64,000 nucleotides of DNA from Myroides odoratus (GCF_001549985.1 NZ_LROZ01000007.1:62001-126000); one strand, 5' to 3'. Shown: positions 9,056 through 17,565, counted from the stretch's first letter. A program made the numbers and translations. Notes: generated from the sequence alone by a model not told the origin.

Positions 9056-9761
9056 ACAAATTAATTTTTAAATGCATCGAGTGTACTTGCTCGTCTTCTG
9101 ATTTTTCTAATTTATAATAAGGACCGTAAATCAAATGCAAACGCTCTCGCAATGCGGATAAACCATATCCTCCTTTTTCTTTTCTCAGTGAACCCTTTGA
9201 GGATTTTTTATTTGAAACAACTAAATCAAACTGTCCGTTTTTCAACTTAAATAGAATGGTAATAAACGCATCATTCCCCGTTAAATCCGCATGTTTAAAG
9301 GCATTTTCTATCAACTCTACACAAATTAAAGGAGCCACTAAATCTTCGCCATAGAGTGCCTCTACTTCTCCAATATTCGAGCGAACATCTAAGCGAAAAA
9401 GAGGATTCAATTTAATTTTGTTAATATCAATCAAACGCAAAGCAAATTCGTGTTCTTCTTTTAACGTTACTAATTTACGTTGACTATCATATAAAATGTA
9501 ATCCAATACACCTGCCATCTTATCCAAGGCATAATACGTCTGATAAGCGTGTGATTGAATAGAGTTTAAAATATTTTTGAACAAATGTGGATCCAACCTC
9601 GACTCTAAATTTTCTAATTGAAGGTATTTGATTTTAGTATCAAATAAATCCTTTTCTTTTTCAAAAGCAACTCGCTGCTTGTTGTATTGTAATAAAAAAT
9701 ACAACAAGATCCCAACGATGATCAATAATAACAAGATAATAAAAAGATATAAGTACTTCAT
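9021..9761 (-). CDS. LytS/YehU-type sensor histidine kinase
   Basis: A short (246-residue) kinase with one N-terminal transmembrane helix (about residues 4-26), a coiled linker, and a His_kinase domain. The phospho-acceptor region is LDPHLFKNILNSIQ with His59, a variant of the usual PHFLFN motif. The ATPase part has the N-box (ELIENAFKHA) and a GGYGLSALRERL stretch. There is no recognisable sensor domain, so the signal probably comes through the membrane helix or a partner. It overlaps the downstream LytTR regulator gene by 35 bp. Confidence 0.88.
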   Translation of the reverse strand: MKYLYLFIILLLLIIVGILLYFLLQYNKQRVAFEKEKDLFDTKIKYLQLENLESRLDPHLFKNILNSIQSHAYQTYYALDKMAGVLDYILYDSQRKLVTLKEEHEFALRLIDINKIKLNPLFRLDVRSNIGEVEALYGEDLVAPLICVELIENAFKHADLTGNDAFITILFKLKNGQFDLVVSNKKSSKGSLRKEKGGYGLSALRERLHLIYGPYYKLEKSEDEQVHSMHLKINLYDFKAKMYTLR

Positions 9762-9957
9762 GCTTTGCTCTTTTAGCTCCTATTTTTCGAATATGAATTT
9801 TTGTAGTATTGTTTTCTCCCTTGGGAGTATCAATAGGCATTATTCCTATCTGCTGAACCTATCAGCGGTTTACTTTTAGTATGCTAACAAATGTACAGTT
9901 TTCTCTGTACATACGCTTTGCCTGTGTTGGAATATTTAATGTCCTTATCCCAAACAA

Positions 9958-9990
9958 AAAAAGAGAAGTTTATTCCAAACTTCTCTTTTT
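9958..9990 (-). terminator. Terminator after the 10.0-kb lipoprotein gene
   Basis: A perfect 14-bp stem (9958-9971 with 9977-9990, loop ATTCC), built around AGAGAAGTTT, flanked by A and T runs, just downstream of the lipoprotein gene ending at 10027. Confidence 0.85.
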
Positions 9991-10026
9991 ACACCAACTC
10001 GTGTGTTATATTATGTTGTGCTAATT

Positions 10027-10440
10027 CTAGAAATCAATCTTAGCAATTTTGAATTCATCCCCTCTTTTGATCAAATGGAATTTTTCAACTGCTGCTTTTT
10101 TTTCGTATTGAACATCATATTCAAATTCGAATTCTTTAATTTTTTCTTTTTTGTTTTCCTCCGTCATATCACCTTCTTTAAAAACAGCTTTAATGATATG
10201 ACCAAGTTCCACTTGTCTCTGCTTTAATTTACCGTAAAACTCCGCTTCTGTCGTTGTTTTAAAGAAATCTTCGTCGAGATATTGTTTCAAATCGTCATAC
10301 TTTTCTTCTCCTAAATTATAGTAATACCAACCTATTAAAGTCTTTCCTGCATTCTCATCCCCCAACGCTCTACTGTTTTTTGTTTCTTTACAACTAACGA
10401 GTAGAAAAACGCTACAAATAATCACAAATAAGTTTCTCAT
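10027..10440 (-). CDS. Hypothetical lipoprotein
   Basis: A 137-residue lipoprotein: the signal peptide ends in lipobox LVSC followed by KETKNS. The mature part is hydrophilic, with a GWYYYNLGEEKYDDLKQYLDE stretch and a C-terminal half of predicted beta strands (KKAAVEKFHLIKRGDEFKIAKI), similar in feel to small NTF2-like or DUF4019-type envelope proteins. I do not recognise it with confidence. It is monocistronic, with its own terminator downstream. Confidence 0.7.
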   Translation of the reverse strand: MRNLFVIICSVFLLVSCKETKNSRALGDENAGKTLIGWYYYNLGEEKYDDLKQYLDEDFFKTTTEAEFYGKLKQRQVELGHIIKAVFKEGDMTEENKKEKIKEFEFEYDVQYEKKAAVEKFHLIKRGDEFKIAKIDF

Positions 10441-10552
10441 AAAAAATATGGTTTATAGTTAATCAATGCTTTTCCACCTCCAAGCTTTGTGTTGGAAGCA
10501 CTTTAAAGTTAAGAAAAATTTATGATTTTAACAAAATAAAAAACAATATTTA

Positions 10553-10846
10553 TTAGAAACTTTTCTTCTGAAAATAATAGGTATACACCCAAGTTAAGGT
10601 AAAGGTCGGAATGATATCCAATCCTGGGGATAATTCTTCAACAAAATTGACCAATGCTCCTACTTTCCCCACTTTACCAGGGTACATTTTTGCTAAAATA
10701 AAAGCAGAAATCGGGGCCCAAATCACATCGCTAAATTCTCCTAAACCAGGAATCAAATAGCTTGCCATCCCGAGTAAATCAAGGAATAGTCCGATAATCA
10801 ACTGTCTTGTTTTCAGTGAATTTGATTGTGTTTGTTGCTCTTGCAT
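10553..10846 (-). CDS. Small conserved-type membrane protein
   Basis: A 97-residue protein with two or three hydrophobic segments (LIIGLFLDLLGMASYLIPGL, then APISAFILAKMY, and a C-terminal IPTFTLTWVYTYYF). It has a charged N-terminus without a cleavable signal, so it is an inner membrane protein. It lies 8 bp downstream of msrA on the same strand and is probably cotranscribed. Function is unknown; similar small proteins are common in Flavobacteriia. Confidence 0.75.
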   Translation of the reverse strand: MQEQQTQSNSLKTRQLIIGLFLDLLGMASYLIPGLGEFSDVIWAPISAFILAKMYPGKVGKVGALVNFVEELSPGLDIIPTFTLTWVYTYYFQKKSF

Positions 10847-10854
10847 AAATTAGT

Positions 10855-11385
10855 TTATTTTAATTTAGAAGCGTAATTCTTTTTAAATTTTTCAACTTTC
10901 GGTTTTACAACCATCTGACAATATGGATTTTCTGTTCCTTTGCGCTCAAAGTAGTTTTTGTGATAGTCTTCAGCCACATAAAAAGTAGAAGCCGGACTCA
11001 CCTGTGTAACAATAGGCTGATCAAAAACCTTTTCGTCATTTAAAATTCCAATATATTCTAAAGCCGCTTGTTTTTGTCCTTCATCCACATAAAAAATCTC
11101 ACTTCTGTATTGCGTCCCCACATCCTCTCCTTGTCGATTTAAGGTCGTCGGATTATGTGTTGCAAAAAAGATTTCCAACAATTCGGTATAACTAATCTCA
11201 TGTTCGTTATAGGTAATCTCAATGGCTTCTGCATGTCCTGTTTCTCCAGTGCAAACTTCCTCATAGGTAGGATTCACTTTTGTTCCTCCAATATACCCTG
11301 GAACTGCGTCGATTACACCTTTTAAACTTTTAAATACCGCTTCTGTACACCAGAAACATCCCCCTGCTACTATTGCTTTTTTCAT
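10855..11385 (-). CDS. msrA: Peptide-methionine (S)-S-oxide reductase MsrA
   Basis: Reduces the S-epimer of methionine sulfoxide in proteins, with thioredoxin as electron donor. The catalytic motif GGCFWCTE is at the N-terminus (Cys10), followed by PGYIGG, TGHAEAIEI and HNPTTLNRQGEDVGTQYRS, all standard MsrA blocks. At 176 residues without a signal peptide it is the cytoplasmic form, and there is no fused MsrB domain. It is the first gene of a two-gene unit with the small membrane protein and is divergent from the lolD-like gene. Confidence 0.96.
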   Translation of the reverse strand: MKKAIVAGGCFWCTEAVFKSLKGVIDAVPGYIGGTKVNPTYEEVCTGETGHAEAIEITYNEHEISYTELLEIFFATHNPTTLNRQGEDVGTQYRSEIFYVDEGQKQAALEYIGILNDEKVFDQPIVTQVSPASTFYVAEDYHKNYFERKGTENPYCQMVVKPKVEKFKKNYASKLK

Positions 11386-11530
11386 CTATTTTATGCTTTA
11401 CTACTTCTTTTTATTAGGTCTAAGTTATTAATTATCATTGGAAGTCAATAATCATTTGAAATATTTTTCCTTTTTTAATTTTTAATTGAAGTAAAACATT
11501 GTTATTTTGTAATCGATCAAAGACAGTATT

Positions 11531-12199
11531 ATGATACGAGCGACGAATATTAGAAAATCCTATGACCAGTTAGAAGTTTTAAAAGGAGTTGATATCCACA
11601 TCAAAGAGCGAGAAATCATCTCTATTGTGGGTGCATCTGGTGCTGGGAAAACGACCTTACTTCAAATTTTAGGGACATTGGATAAACCTACTATTCAACC
11701 CAATAGTTCTCTTGTCATCAATAATACAGATGTTTTACAACTGAAAGACAAAGAAATTTCTACTTTCCGAAATTTAAACTTGGGGTTCATCTTTCAATTT
11801 CATCAACTACTTCCGGAGTTTAATGCCTTGGAAAACGTATGTATTCCAGCATTTATTGCAGGAAGAGAGAAAAAAGAAACGGAACAAGAAGCCAAAAAAT
11901 TATTGGACTATTTAGGTGTATCGCATCGATCACACCATTTTCCTTCAGAACTATCCGGAGGAGAACAACAACGTGTTGCCGTTGCTAGAGCCTTGATTAA
12001 TAAGCCCAAGGTAATCTTCGCTGATGAGCCATCGGGTAATTTAGATACTAAAACCGCAGAGAATTTACATAAACTCTTCTTCCAATTGAGAGAAGAATTT
12101 GGTCAAACCTTTGTTATTGTAACGCACAATGAGGAATTAGCGGATATGGCCGACCGAAAACTCATCATGACCGATGGTTTGATGACTAGTCATTCATAG
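11531..12199 (+). CDS. ABC transporter ATPase, LolD/MacB-like
   Basis: A 222-residue ATPase with Walker [11 protein letters not shown]-loop [10 protein letters not shown], signature [10 protein letters not shown], Walker [10 protein letters not shown] and the switch histidine in VTHN. The DEPSGNLD sequence and Q-loop are typical of the LolD/MacB/FtsE subgroup that releases lipoproteins or exports substrates with FtsX-type permeases. No permease is adjacent, which is common for LolD in Bacteroidota. A lipoprotein-release role is likely but not proven, so I give no symbol. Confidence 0.9.
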   Translation: MIRATNIRKSYDQLEVLKGVDIHIKEREIISIVGASGAGKTTLLQILGTLDKPTIQPNSSLVINNTDVLQLKDKEISTFRNLNLGFIFQFHQLLPEFNALENVCIPAFIAGREKKETEQEAKKLLDYLGVSHRSHHFPSELSGGEQQRVAVARALINKPKVIFADEPSGNLDTKTAENLHKLFFQLREEFGQTFVIVTHNEELADMADRKLIMTDGLMTSHS

Positions 12200-12218
12200 C
12201 CTTGATGATACAAAATAC

Positions 12219-12250
12219 AAAAAGGGTAACTCAAATGAGTTACCCTTTTT
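12219..12250. terminator. Bidirectional terminator
   Basis: A perfect 14-bp stem (12219-12232 with 12237-12250, loop AAAT) with flanking A and T runs, between the convergent lolD-like gene and the lipoprotein gene ending at 12272. Confidence 0.9.
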
Positions 12251-12271
12251 TATATCCACGTACAAAGCCGT

Positions 12272-13303
12272 TTATTTCTTTTGCAATGTCAATTTGATAC
12301 CATTACTTGAAATCATGCTATCTAAGTATAAAGTTCCTACAATTTCTCTATTGGTATAGCTCGATACTTTAAAGTAATACTTCATTGTTCTGTGCTTATC
12401 CTCAAGAAGCAAGGTACTTGAATTATACAAACTATAATAACGCATTTCATCTACAAGGTACAATACCGGGTTGTATTTCCCCATATTCTTAGCTTCCGCC
12501 TCCATCTTGTCCGATTTGAACTTCATTTTGATCACATATTCTGTGTTATTATCTTCATACCCTCTCCATTCGCCATAGAACATTTGTAGGTTGATATTCA
12601 CATGATTGTCATCATCGTCATCATCGTCTCCACCACCAGTTCCTGGATCCACCTCTACTACACGCTCCAATTGTCCTATTTTACCATTTTTAAAACCATC
12701 TTTGATAATCAGTTCCACATCTAGTAAATTAGCAGTATAGTTCGCAATAGTAATTACCCCATAGTCATCGTCTTGAGCATTTCCCTCAACCAAGGTCAAT
12801 TGTACTCTATTTCCCTTTACTGTATAGGTTCCTGTTTTTTCTACACTTCCTTGTTTATACGTAAAATTCATGTCTTTTTTGAATTCAAAAATAGTTTCCA
12901 CTGTGGATGGAATAAACTTCCACTTTCCAGTTACCACTGCATCAACATCCTCCTTGTCTAAGAAGCGAATCTCGACCGTATTACTCGTTTTAAACCCTGC
13001 TTTTTGGGCATAAACTTTAAAATTAGCTGCTGTTTTTGACGAAAAAGTAGTAGCATTTAATGCTTGTTCATTGACGAAAAGCTTCGCATCTGTTACGACA
13101 TTTCCATTTTCATCAACCACTTTAAAAGTGATATCCTCATTTACAAAAGCGTCCTTCGGACTAGCCGTTAACCTCAAAGTAGGTAATTTTGCTGTGGGAG
13201 TAGTATCCGGATCTACTGTGTTATCATCTCCTTTACTACAACTAGTTACCATAATAAACAGTAACATTAGGACATTCAATAGTCCTGCTTTTTTAAAACT
13301 CAT
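12272..13303 (-). CDS. Lipoprotein with Ig-like and lipocalin-like parts
   Basis: A 343-residue lipoprotein (lipobox VTSC, then SKGDD). Residues 40-115 look like a bacterial Ig-type fold (LRLTASPKDAFVNEDITFKV). A middle part (TGKWKFIP to VKGNRVQLTLV) resembles the lipocalin-like lipoproteins of Bacteroidota. An acidic Asp run follows a Gly-rich linker near residue 225, and a C-terminal domain follows. It is the last gene of the six-gene minus-strand set containing ApbE and DUF3570, after a gap of 111 bp that could hold its own promoter. Its function is unknown. Confidence 0.75.
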   Translation of the reverse strand: MSFKKAGLLNVLMLLFIMVTSCSKGDDNTVDPDTTPTAKLPTLRLTASPKDAFVNEDITFKVVDENGNVVTDAKLFVNEQALNATTFSSKTAANFKVYAQKAGFKTSNTVEIRFLDKEDVDAVVTGKWKFIPSTVETIFEFKKDMNFTYKQGSVEKTGTYTVKGNRVQLTLVEGNAQDDDYGVITIANYTANLLDVELIIKDGFKNGKIGQLERVVEVDPGTGGGDDDDDDDNHVNINLQMFYGEWRGYEDNNTEYVIKMKFKSDKMEAEAKNMGKYNPVLYLVDEMRYYSLYNSSTLLLEDKHRTMKYYFKVSSYTNREIVGTLYLDSMISSNGIKLTLQKK

Positions 13304-13414
13304 AGTGTGTGTGTTTAAAATAATTATAATTATGCGTGCTTCATAGCACTTCTACTATCATTTTGGCATCAAACCTTTCAATTCCTTTAATGCTCTTGAG
13401 ATTATTGGATTATT

Positions 13415-13939
13415 TTATTGTTTCTTATAGACCCCATAACTGCTATACGTTTTACCTCCTACATGGGTTTCTTGCTCGAGATAAAAGGTTTTTTTATCTG
13501 CACTAAAAAACACCTCAACCGTTTTATTTTCTGTGGTATTTGTCCCTTTCAATTGATACGTATCACCTCCAATTTTCGTCCACGTTCCCAGAACCACTCC
13601 ATTCGATTTGCAGTTGATGGTATTGTCAATTTCAGTATAATAATCATCATCACTCCCAAAAAGACTACTTCTTGAGTTTGTACTTGACACTCCTAAAGCC
13701 TTGTATTTCACACGTTCTTGACTATAGGTTTCATGGGAGTATTGATGCGTTCCGAATACATAAACTTCTTTGAGATCACAAATTCCCAACGTAATCAAAC
13801 GATCATTTTCTATTCTTTCTCTCAATCTCCAAATTCCTATAAGATCTTCTTTAGGCATATCTGAGGAATCGTCATTTTTATTACATCCTAGTAAAAAAAG
13901 GAATAGGGCCGCGATAGCTAAACTTCCTGCTCTTTTCAT
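13415..13939 (-). CDS. Lipocalin-like lipoprotein
   Basis: A 174-residue lipoprotein (lipobox FLLGC, then NKNDDSS). The start of the mature part, LIGIWRLRERI, and repeated beta-strand-like segments (GTWTKIGGDTYQLKG, KTVEVFFSADKKTFYL) match the general pattern of lipocalin-like Bacteroidota lipoproteins. It begins 11 bp after the DUF3570 gene and so is almost certainly in that operon. Its role there is unknown. Confidence 0.78.
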   Translation of the reverse strand: MKRAGSLAIAALFLFLLGCNKNDDSSDMPKEDLIGIWRLRERIENDRLITLGICDLKEVYVFGTHQYSHETYSQERVKYKALGVSSTNSRSSLFGSDDDYYTEIDNTINCKSNGVVLGTWTKIGGDTYQLKGTNTTENKTVEVFFSADKKTFYLEQETHVGGKTYSSYGVYKKQ

Positions 13940-13950
13940 CTCTTCTAAAT

Positions 13951-15405
13951 TTATTGTACAAATTTTAATCCAACGCTTACGATATTCGCACTTAGCCCAT
14001 CGTTTCTATCATAGTAGTTGTACCTGATTTCAAAATTTTTCAAGGCAAAACCTCCAATCGCTGCTTTGCTAAAAGGGTTGTTGTAAACCAAACCACCTCC
14101 ATACTGATGACTATCAAAGGCAGATAAATCGTAATCAGAGGTATAATATTTTTGCTTGGTAGTATGTTGACCAAAGGGAGCAAAATATTTAGTTTTACTT
14201 TGCGTATAGAAACGATACAGAGGAAATAGCGTAATGCGTTCCGATATTTTTACTGGCAATTCTAAACTAATGGTATGCGATCGCAGTTCCCAGTCATCCG
14301 TATAAAAACGGTAATAACTGCGTAGGGTTAACCAATTGTTGATGTAATAATTCAAACGCATACCAATCGGTAATTTAAAACGGGTATCTGGGAGGCGTTC
14401 AATATCATCTGCTAAGCGATATACTTCTGTGTTTTGCGGAGAATTATACAGTGGAATATAATTTGGTGTACCTATATAATAAGCGGGTTTATCTGCAAAA
14501 TAGATGCGGTGATAAGGCGTGGATAGCAATCCCTTTTGATATAAAACATCAGCAAATACAGCGAATTGCATTTTTTCTGTTACGATTTGTGTAGCGAATA
14601 ATGAAACCGCATAGGAATTGCGTTTATAATCATCAAAAGCGACAAATCGATCAGGTAAATATTTAGTAGATACATTTCCATTTTGGTCATAGATTTCCAC
14701 ATTAGCAAAATAACCTGCATTTTGGAAGTTGGTTCCATAGGTATGATATTCATCTAATTCAGTAGGATAAAATGGCTTCCACGTATCAAAATAAGCATTG
14801 GCTTTTATCCCTACTTCTGTATTCTTTTCATTGAATAGCTTTGTAACCCCCACTCCCACACCAATGGATTCATAATCAAACTCTCTTGCAACAGCAGCAT
14901 GAACCGTAAAAATGGTATTTCGATCATCCGAACTATGGCTGTAATTCGCTCCTAAATTGTACAATACATCTTTGCGAGAAGGCCCTGTAGAGGCATACCA
15001 AGGGCTACCATATTGTAGTGTTTTAGTACTTTCAACTGAAGTAGCACCTGTAGAAGCCCCCGTAGCATTTACTTGAGTAATCTGTCTACTCATAAAGGGG
15101 TTAATATTACTTGAAGACGCTGAAGTATAAGCTGAAAATCCCACATCAAAAGACAGTACTCCATCCAAACGCACGGGAATAGATAAAATCATATTTCCAG
15201 CGTAATTATCCAGCTCTTCAGTCCCCATTCCGCCATTTACAGCCGAATGCTTTCCTTTTTGATCATAATAACTACCTAAAAAGTCGAGCTCTGTTGTTTC
15301 CAAGACTTTCTTTTTATAGCTGGGCGGGGTTGTGTTGTGTTCTTGTGCAGATAGCAATCCTGAAACACAGGTTAAAGACATTAAAGTAATGAGTCGTTTT
15401 TTCAT
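13951..15405 (-). CDS. DUF3570 outer membrane protein, probable flavinylation target
   Basis: A 484-residue secreted protein (signal peptide cut near LLSAQ) with alternating beta-strand character to the C-terminus (LSANIVSVGLKFVQ), as expected of an outer membrane barrel. Neighbours (DUF4266, ApbE, thioredoxin) and the EHNT...LDFLGSYYDQKG start fit family DUF3570, which to my knowledge has been reported to be flavinylated by ApbE. It holds the sequence NATGASTGATSVES, in which STGATS (residues 118-123) resembles the S/T-G-A-T motif that carries FMN in NqrC and RnfG; Thr122 would be the attachment residue. The attachment here is inferred. It begins 10 bp after the DUF4266 gene. Confidence 0.85.
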   Translation of the reverse strand: MKKRLITLMSLTCVSGLLSAQEHNTTPPSYKKKVLETTELDFLGSYYDQKGKHSAVNGGMGTEELDNYAGNMILSIPVRLDGVLSFDVGFSAYTSASSSNINPFMSRQITQVNATGASTGATSVESTKTLQYGSPWYASTGPSRKDVLYNLGANYSHSSDDRNTIFTVHAAVAREFDYESIGVGVGVTKLFNEKNTEVGIKANAYFDTWKPFYPTELDEYHTYGTNFQNAGYFANVEIYDQNGNVSTKYLPDRFVAFDDYKRNSYAVSLFATQIVTEKMQFAVFADVLYQKGLLSTPYHRIYFADKPAYYIGTPNYIPLYNSPQNTEVYRLADDIERLPDTRFKLPIGMRLNYYINNWLTLRSYYRFYTDDWELRSHTISLELPVKISERITLFPLYRFYTQSKTKYFAPFGQHTTKQKYYTSDYDLSAFDSHQYGGGLVYNNPFSKAAIGGFALKNFEIRYNYYDRNDGLSANIVSVGLKFVQ

Positions 15406-15415
15406 TGTTTATTAT

Positions 15416-15625
15416 TTAATTACATCCACAACCACCACCCGTTTTACCTCCATTAGCACCCGAGGCTCCTTCTCTGTATACCTGAAAATTCGTTTCATAG
15501 CGCTCACACGTATGTGCGCTTAATACCATATCAGGATCATTGATGTATTGCTTCTCGTATTCTTTGACCGTCTGACAGGACGGGAGAAGCAAGATCAAAC
15601 ATCCCATGTAAAATAGTTTTCTCAT
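15416..15625 (-). CDS. DUF4266 small lipoprotein
   Basis: A 69-residue lipoprotein (lipobox LLPSC, Cys17) with the DUF4266-type core VKEYEKQYINDPDM, a central Cys40, and a flexible Gly-rich end KTGGGCGCN carrying Cys66 and Cys68. It lies 2 bp after apbE and 10 bp before the DUF3570 gene, the constant partners of this family. The mature protein would be about 50 residues with three cysteines apart from the lipidated one, which makes a redox, metal-binding or modification role plausible. No function has been shown that I know of. Confidence 0.88.
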   Translation of the reverse strand: MRKLFYMGCLILLLPSCQTVKEYEKQYINDPDMVLSAHTCERYETNFQVYREGASGANGGKTGGGCGCN

Positions 15626-15627
15626 TG

Positions 15628-16557
15628 TTAAATCGTATTGGTTTTAATGTTATTTGAGGTGAATAGATTGGCTTTATGATCAACGATAACACAACTGGCA
15701 CTGGGAATTTGGTTGATGAAGTGCAAGCCCGTTTCAATTCCCATTACGGCAATAGATGTTGAGATTCCGTTAGCCAGTTCCGCTTTAGGAGCAAAAACAG
15801 TAACACTTGCTATTTCTGTTGTGGGCATTCCTGTACGAGGATCAATAATATGCGAGTACTTTTTATCGCCGATGAGAGCGTATTTTTCATATGTCCCCGA
15901 AGTGACGACAGCGCCATTTTCTAAAGGAAACGTAGCGAAAACCTTTGCTTTATTTAAGGGATTTACAATGCCAACCGACCAAGGTTTTCCATCGGGTTGA
16001 GTTCCCCAAGCCGCCATATCCCCTGAGGCATTAACGATTCCTGCCTGCACGCCTTGCTGCATTAAAAAGACTTTTGCACAATCCGCTGCATAGGCTTTTC
16101 CAATGGAACCAAACCCTATTTTCATCTTTTTTTGTGTTAAAAAAAGCGTTTGATTCTCCCGATCCAATTGGATATTTCCATAGCCCACATGCTGAATAGC
16201 CGCTTTTAATTCCGCAGTAGAAGGCACCTTTTTCATGGTACCATCATACCTCCAAATCTGATTCAACCCTGCCATTGTAATATCAAAAGCACCAGTAGTA
16301 AGCTTGGAAAAATTCAACGCACGGGCCGTTAATTCCAACAGCTCTTCAGGAACATAAACAGGCTGTATACCAGCATGAGCATTGACAATGGAAACAGGGG
16401 TTTCAGGCATCCACTCAGAAAGTAGACACTCTATGCGTTTCATTTCGGCTATAGCCTTATCAATTAGAGCATCAGCTGCTTCTAACTGATCAGCGACTAT
16501 AGTCAGATCGAAATTACATCCCATAAGGAAAAACGCTCGACTAAAAATAGAAGACAT
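15628..16557 (-). CDS. apbE: ApbE-type FAD:protein FMN transferase
   Basis: Moves FMN from FAD onto a Thr of extracytoplasmic proteins. The ApbE core covers nearly all 309 residues: LMGCNFDLTI, SEWMPETPVS, FGSIGKAYAAD, VNASGDMAAWG, TSGTYEKY, and HIIDPRTGMP. Two oddities stand out. The magnesium-site motif, usually A-D-A-x-x-T, reads ANGIST (Asn263 in place of Asp, Thr267 kept). The only standard start codon (16557) leaves about 10 residues before the core, so no complete signal peptide is visible although the targets are extracytoplasmic; the open frame upstream is hydrophobic but has no ATG, GTG or TTG. It sits between the thioredoxin-like and DUF4266 genes. Confidence 0.88.
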   Translation of the reverse strand: MSSIFSRAFFLMGCNFDLTIVADQLEAADALIDKAIAEMKRIECLLSEWMPETPVSIVNAHAGIQPVYVPEELLELTARALNFSKLTTGAFDITMAGLNQIWRYDGTMKKVPSTAELKAAIQHVGYGNIQLDRENQTLFLTQKKMKIGFGSIGKAYAADCAKVFLMQQGVQAGIVNASGDMAAWGTQPDGKPWSVGIVNPLNKAKVFATFPLENGAVVTSGTYEKYALIGDKKYSHIIDPRTGMPTTEIASVTVFAPKAELANGISTSIAVMGIETGLHFINQIPSASCVIVDHKANLFTSNNIKTNTI

Positions 16558-16600
16558 AGTAAAGGGAATGAAGAAAAGTGGATGGTAAACCGTTTTAATT

Positions 16601-17014
16601 TTATTGGATGAATGCGTGCAATTTTTTAATATAGGCCGCAGGTGTATCTTTTGAATAACTCAATTTTCCCAGTACTTTTCCCGTAGAATTCAACACAACA
16701 ACCAAAGGAAAGTAGCCCTCTTGGTTATACTGATCGGCCAACTGCCCATTCTCTTTCTTAACCTCAGCGGGTAGCTTTGATTTCTTTAAAAAATCAGCCT
16801 TGTATAACACCCAATTCTTCTTCTCTGCTTCAAAAAGTGCAGATTGAAAAATTTCTTTTTCTAATTTAATACAAGGGGCACACCAATCTGATCCAGCAAA
16901 GACTAGTAAAATGGTTTTATCTTCCGTAGTTGCCTTTTTTAAAGCTTCATTAAATGTTTGACCTACGCACAATTGGGTCAATACAAAAGCACAGAGTACA
17001 TATAAATTTTTCAT
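16601..17014 (-). CDS. Secreted thioredoxin-like protein
   Basis: A 137-residue periplasmic protein: signal peptide (MKNLYVLCAFVLTQLCVG), then a thioredoxin-like fold with the active site DWCAPCIKLEKE (Cys45 and Cys48), of the Thioredoxin_7 / DUF255-like type, and a cis-Pro region EGYFPLVVV. It is the first gene of the minus-strand operon with apbE, DUF4266 and DUF3570, 43 bp before apbE. It may keep the cysteines of its partners (for example those of the DUF4266 lipoprotein) reduced; that is inference from context. Its promoter is discussed with the repeat at 17212. Confidence 0.88.
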   Translation of the reverse strand: MKNLYVLCAFVLTQLCVGQTFNEALKKATTEDKTILLVFAGSDWCAPCIKLEKEIFQSALFEAEKKNWVLYKADFLKKSKLPAEVKKENGQLADQYNQEGYFPLVVVLNSTGKVLGKLSYSKDTPAAYIKKLHAFIQ

Positions 17015-17211
17015 TTTTATTTTGGGGTTATATTTTCAATTCTATACGATCCAATAGTACCTGTTTCACTTTCACTTCATTACCTCTCTTCTATCATCTA
17101 AAGAAAAAACTCAAATCCGCTATTTTTTATGAAACAAGGACAAGGAAGTATTGCTGCACTTATTTGTTAACTATAAGCCAATACCCCGTGAAGGATATCT
17201 TAATTTCGAAG

Positions 17212-17232
17212 GCAAATATATATTTATTTAGA
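17212..17232 (-). promoter_or_regulatory. Shared promoter/operator element, thioredoxin-apbE side
   Basis: Read on the minus strand it starts TCTAAATAAA and ends TATATTTGC, so it includes a perfect TAnnTTTG -7 box at 17213-17220. It is identical over 21 bp to the element at 17506-17526. The core (TTTATTTAGA on the plus strand, 17223-17232) also occurs at the siderophore operon promoter (35211-35220). Confidence 0.65.
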
Positions 17233-17505
17233 CCAAATAAAAACAAATAAGTTAAAATTTTACTTCAAAAGGACGAATCAAGTCCTTTTTAGGCCTATTC
17301 CATCTCTTTTAGCTCTATTTTTTAGCACAAATTTTAAATCAAATTCAAAAAATAAAACCTCATTTTTTATATATAATAAATTTATTTCTTAAATAATTAT
17401 AAATAATATCAAAAATTAGCCATAAAAACAATTTTTATATCACAAAAGCCTCTTATGAAATTTAAAAACAAAGTTAAAAAAATCTTATATTTTATTTTTA
17501 ATAAA

Positions 17506-17526
17506 TCTAAATAAATATATATTTGC
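17506..17526 (+). promoter_or_regulatory. Shared promoter/operator element, porin-imelysin side
   Basis: Exact reverse complement of 17212-17232, with the -7 box TATATTTG at 17518-17525, about 40 bp before the porin start. A transcription start near 17532 would fit. The identical copies suggest that one regulator, perhaps a Fur-type iron repressor, controls both operons; the regulator is not in the window. Confidence 0.65.
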
Positions 17527-17565
17527 ATCAAAATTTACTGAATTTATTCACCTCATAACCACTTT

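Larger units (their letters stand above)
17015..17565. other. Divergent promoter region of the redox/iron locus
   Basis: 551 bp of very AT-rich DNA with no gene. It holds the promoters of both divergent operons. A 21-bp sequence occurs at 17212-17232 and, as an exact reverse complement, at 17506-17526, so each operon sees the same element in the same orientation. About 190 nt of leader would precede the thioredoxin gene and about 35 nt the porin gene. Confidence 0.8.

Noticed and set aside
11431..11456. Repeated ATNATCATT in the msrA/lolD-like spacer as a Fur box
   Set aside because: Direct rather than inverted arrangement, too short, and of the kind expected by chance in AT-rich DNA.
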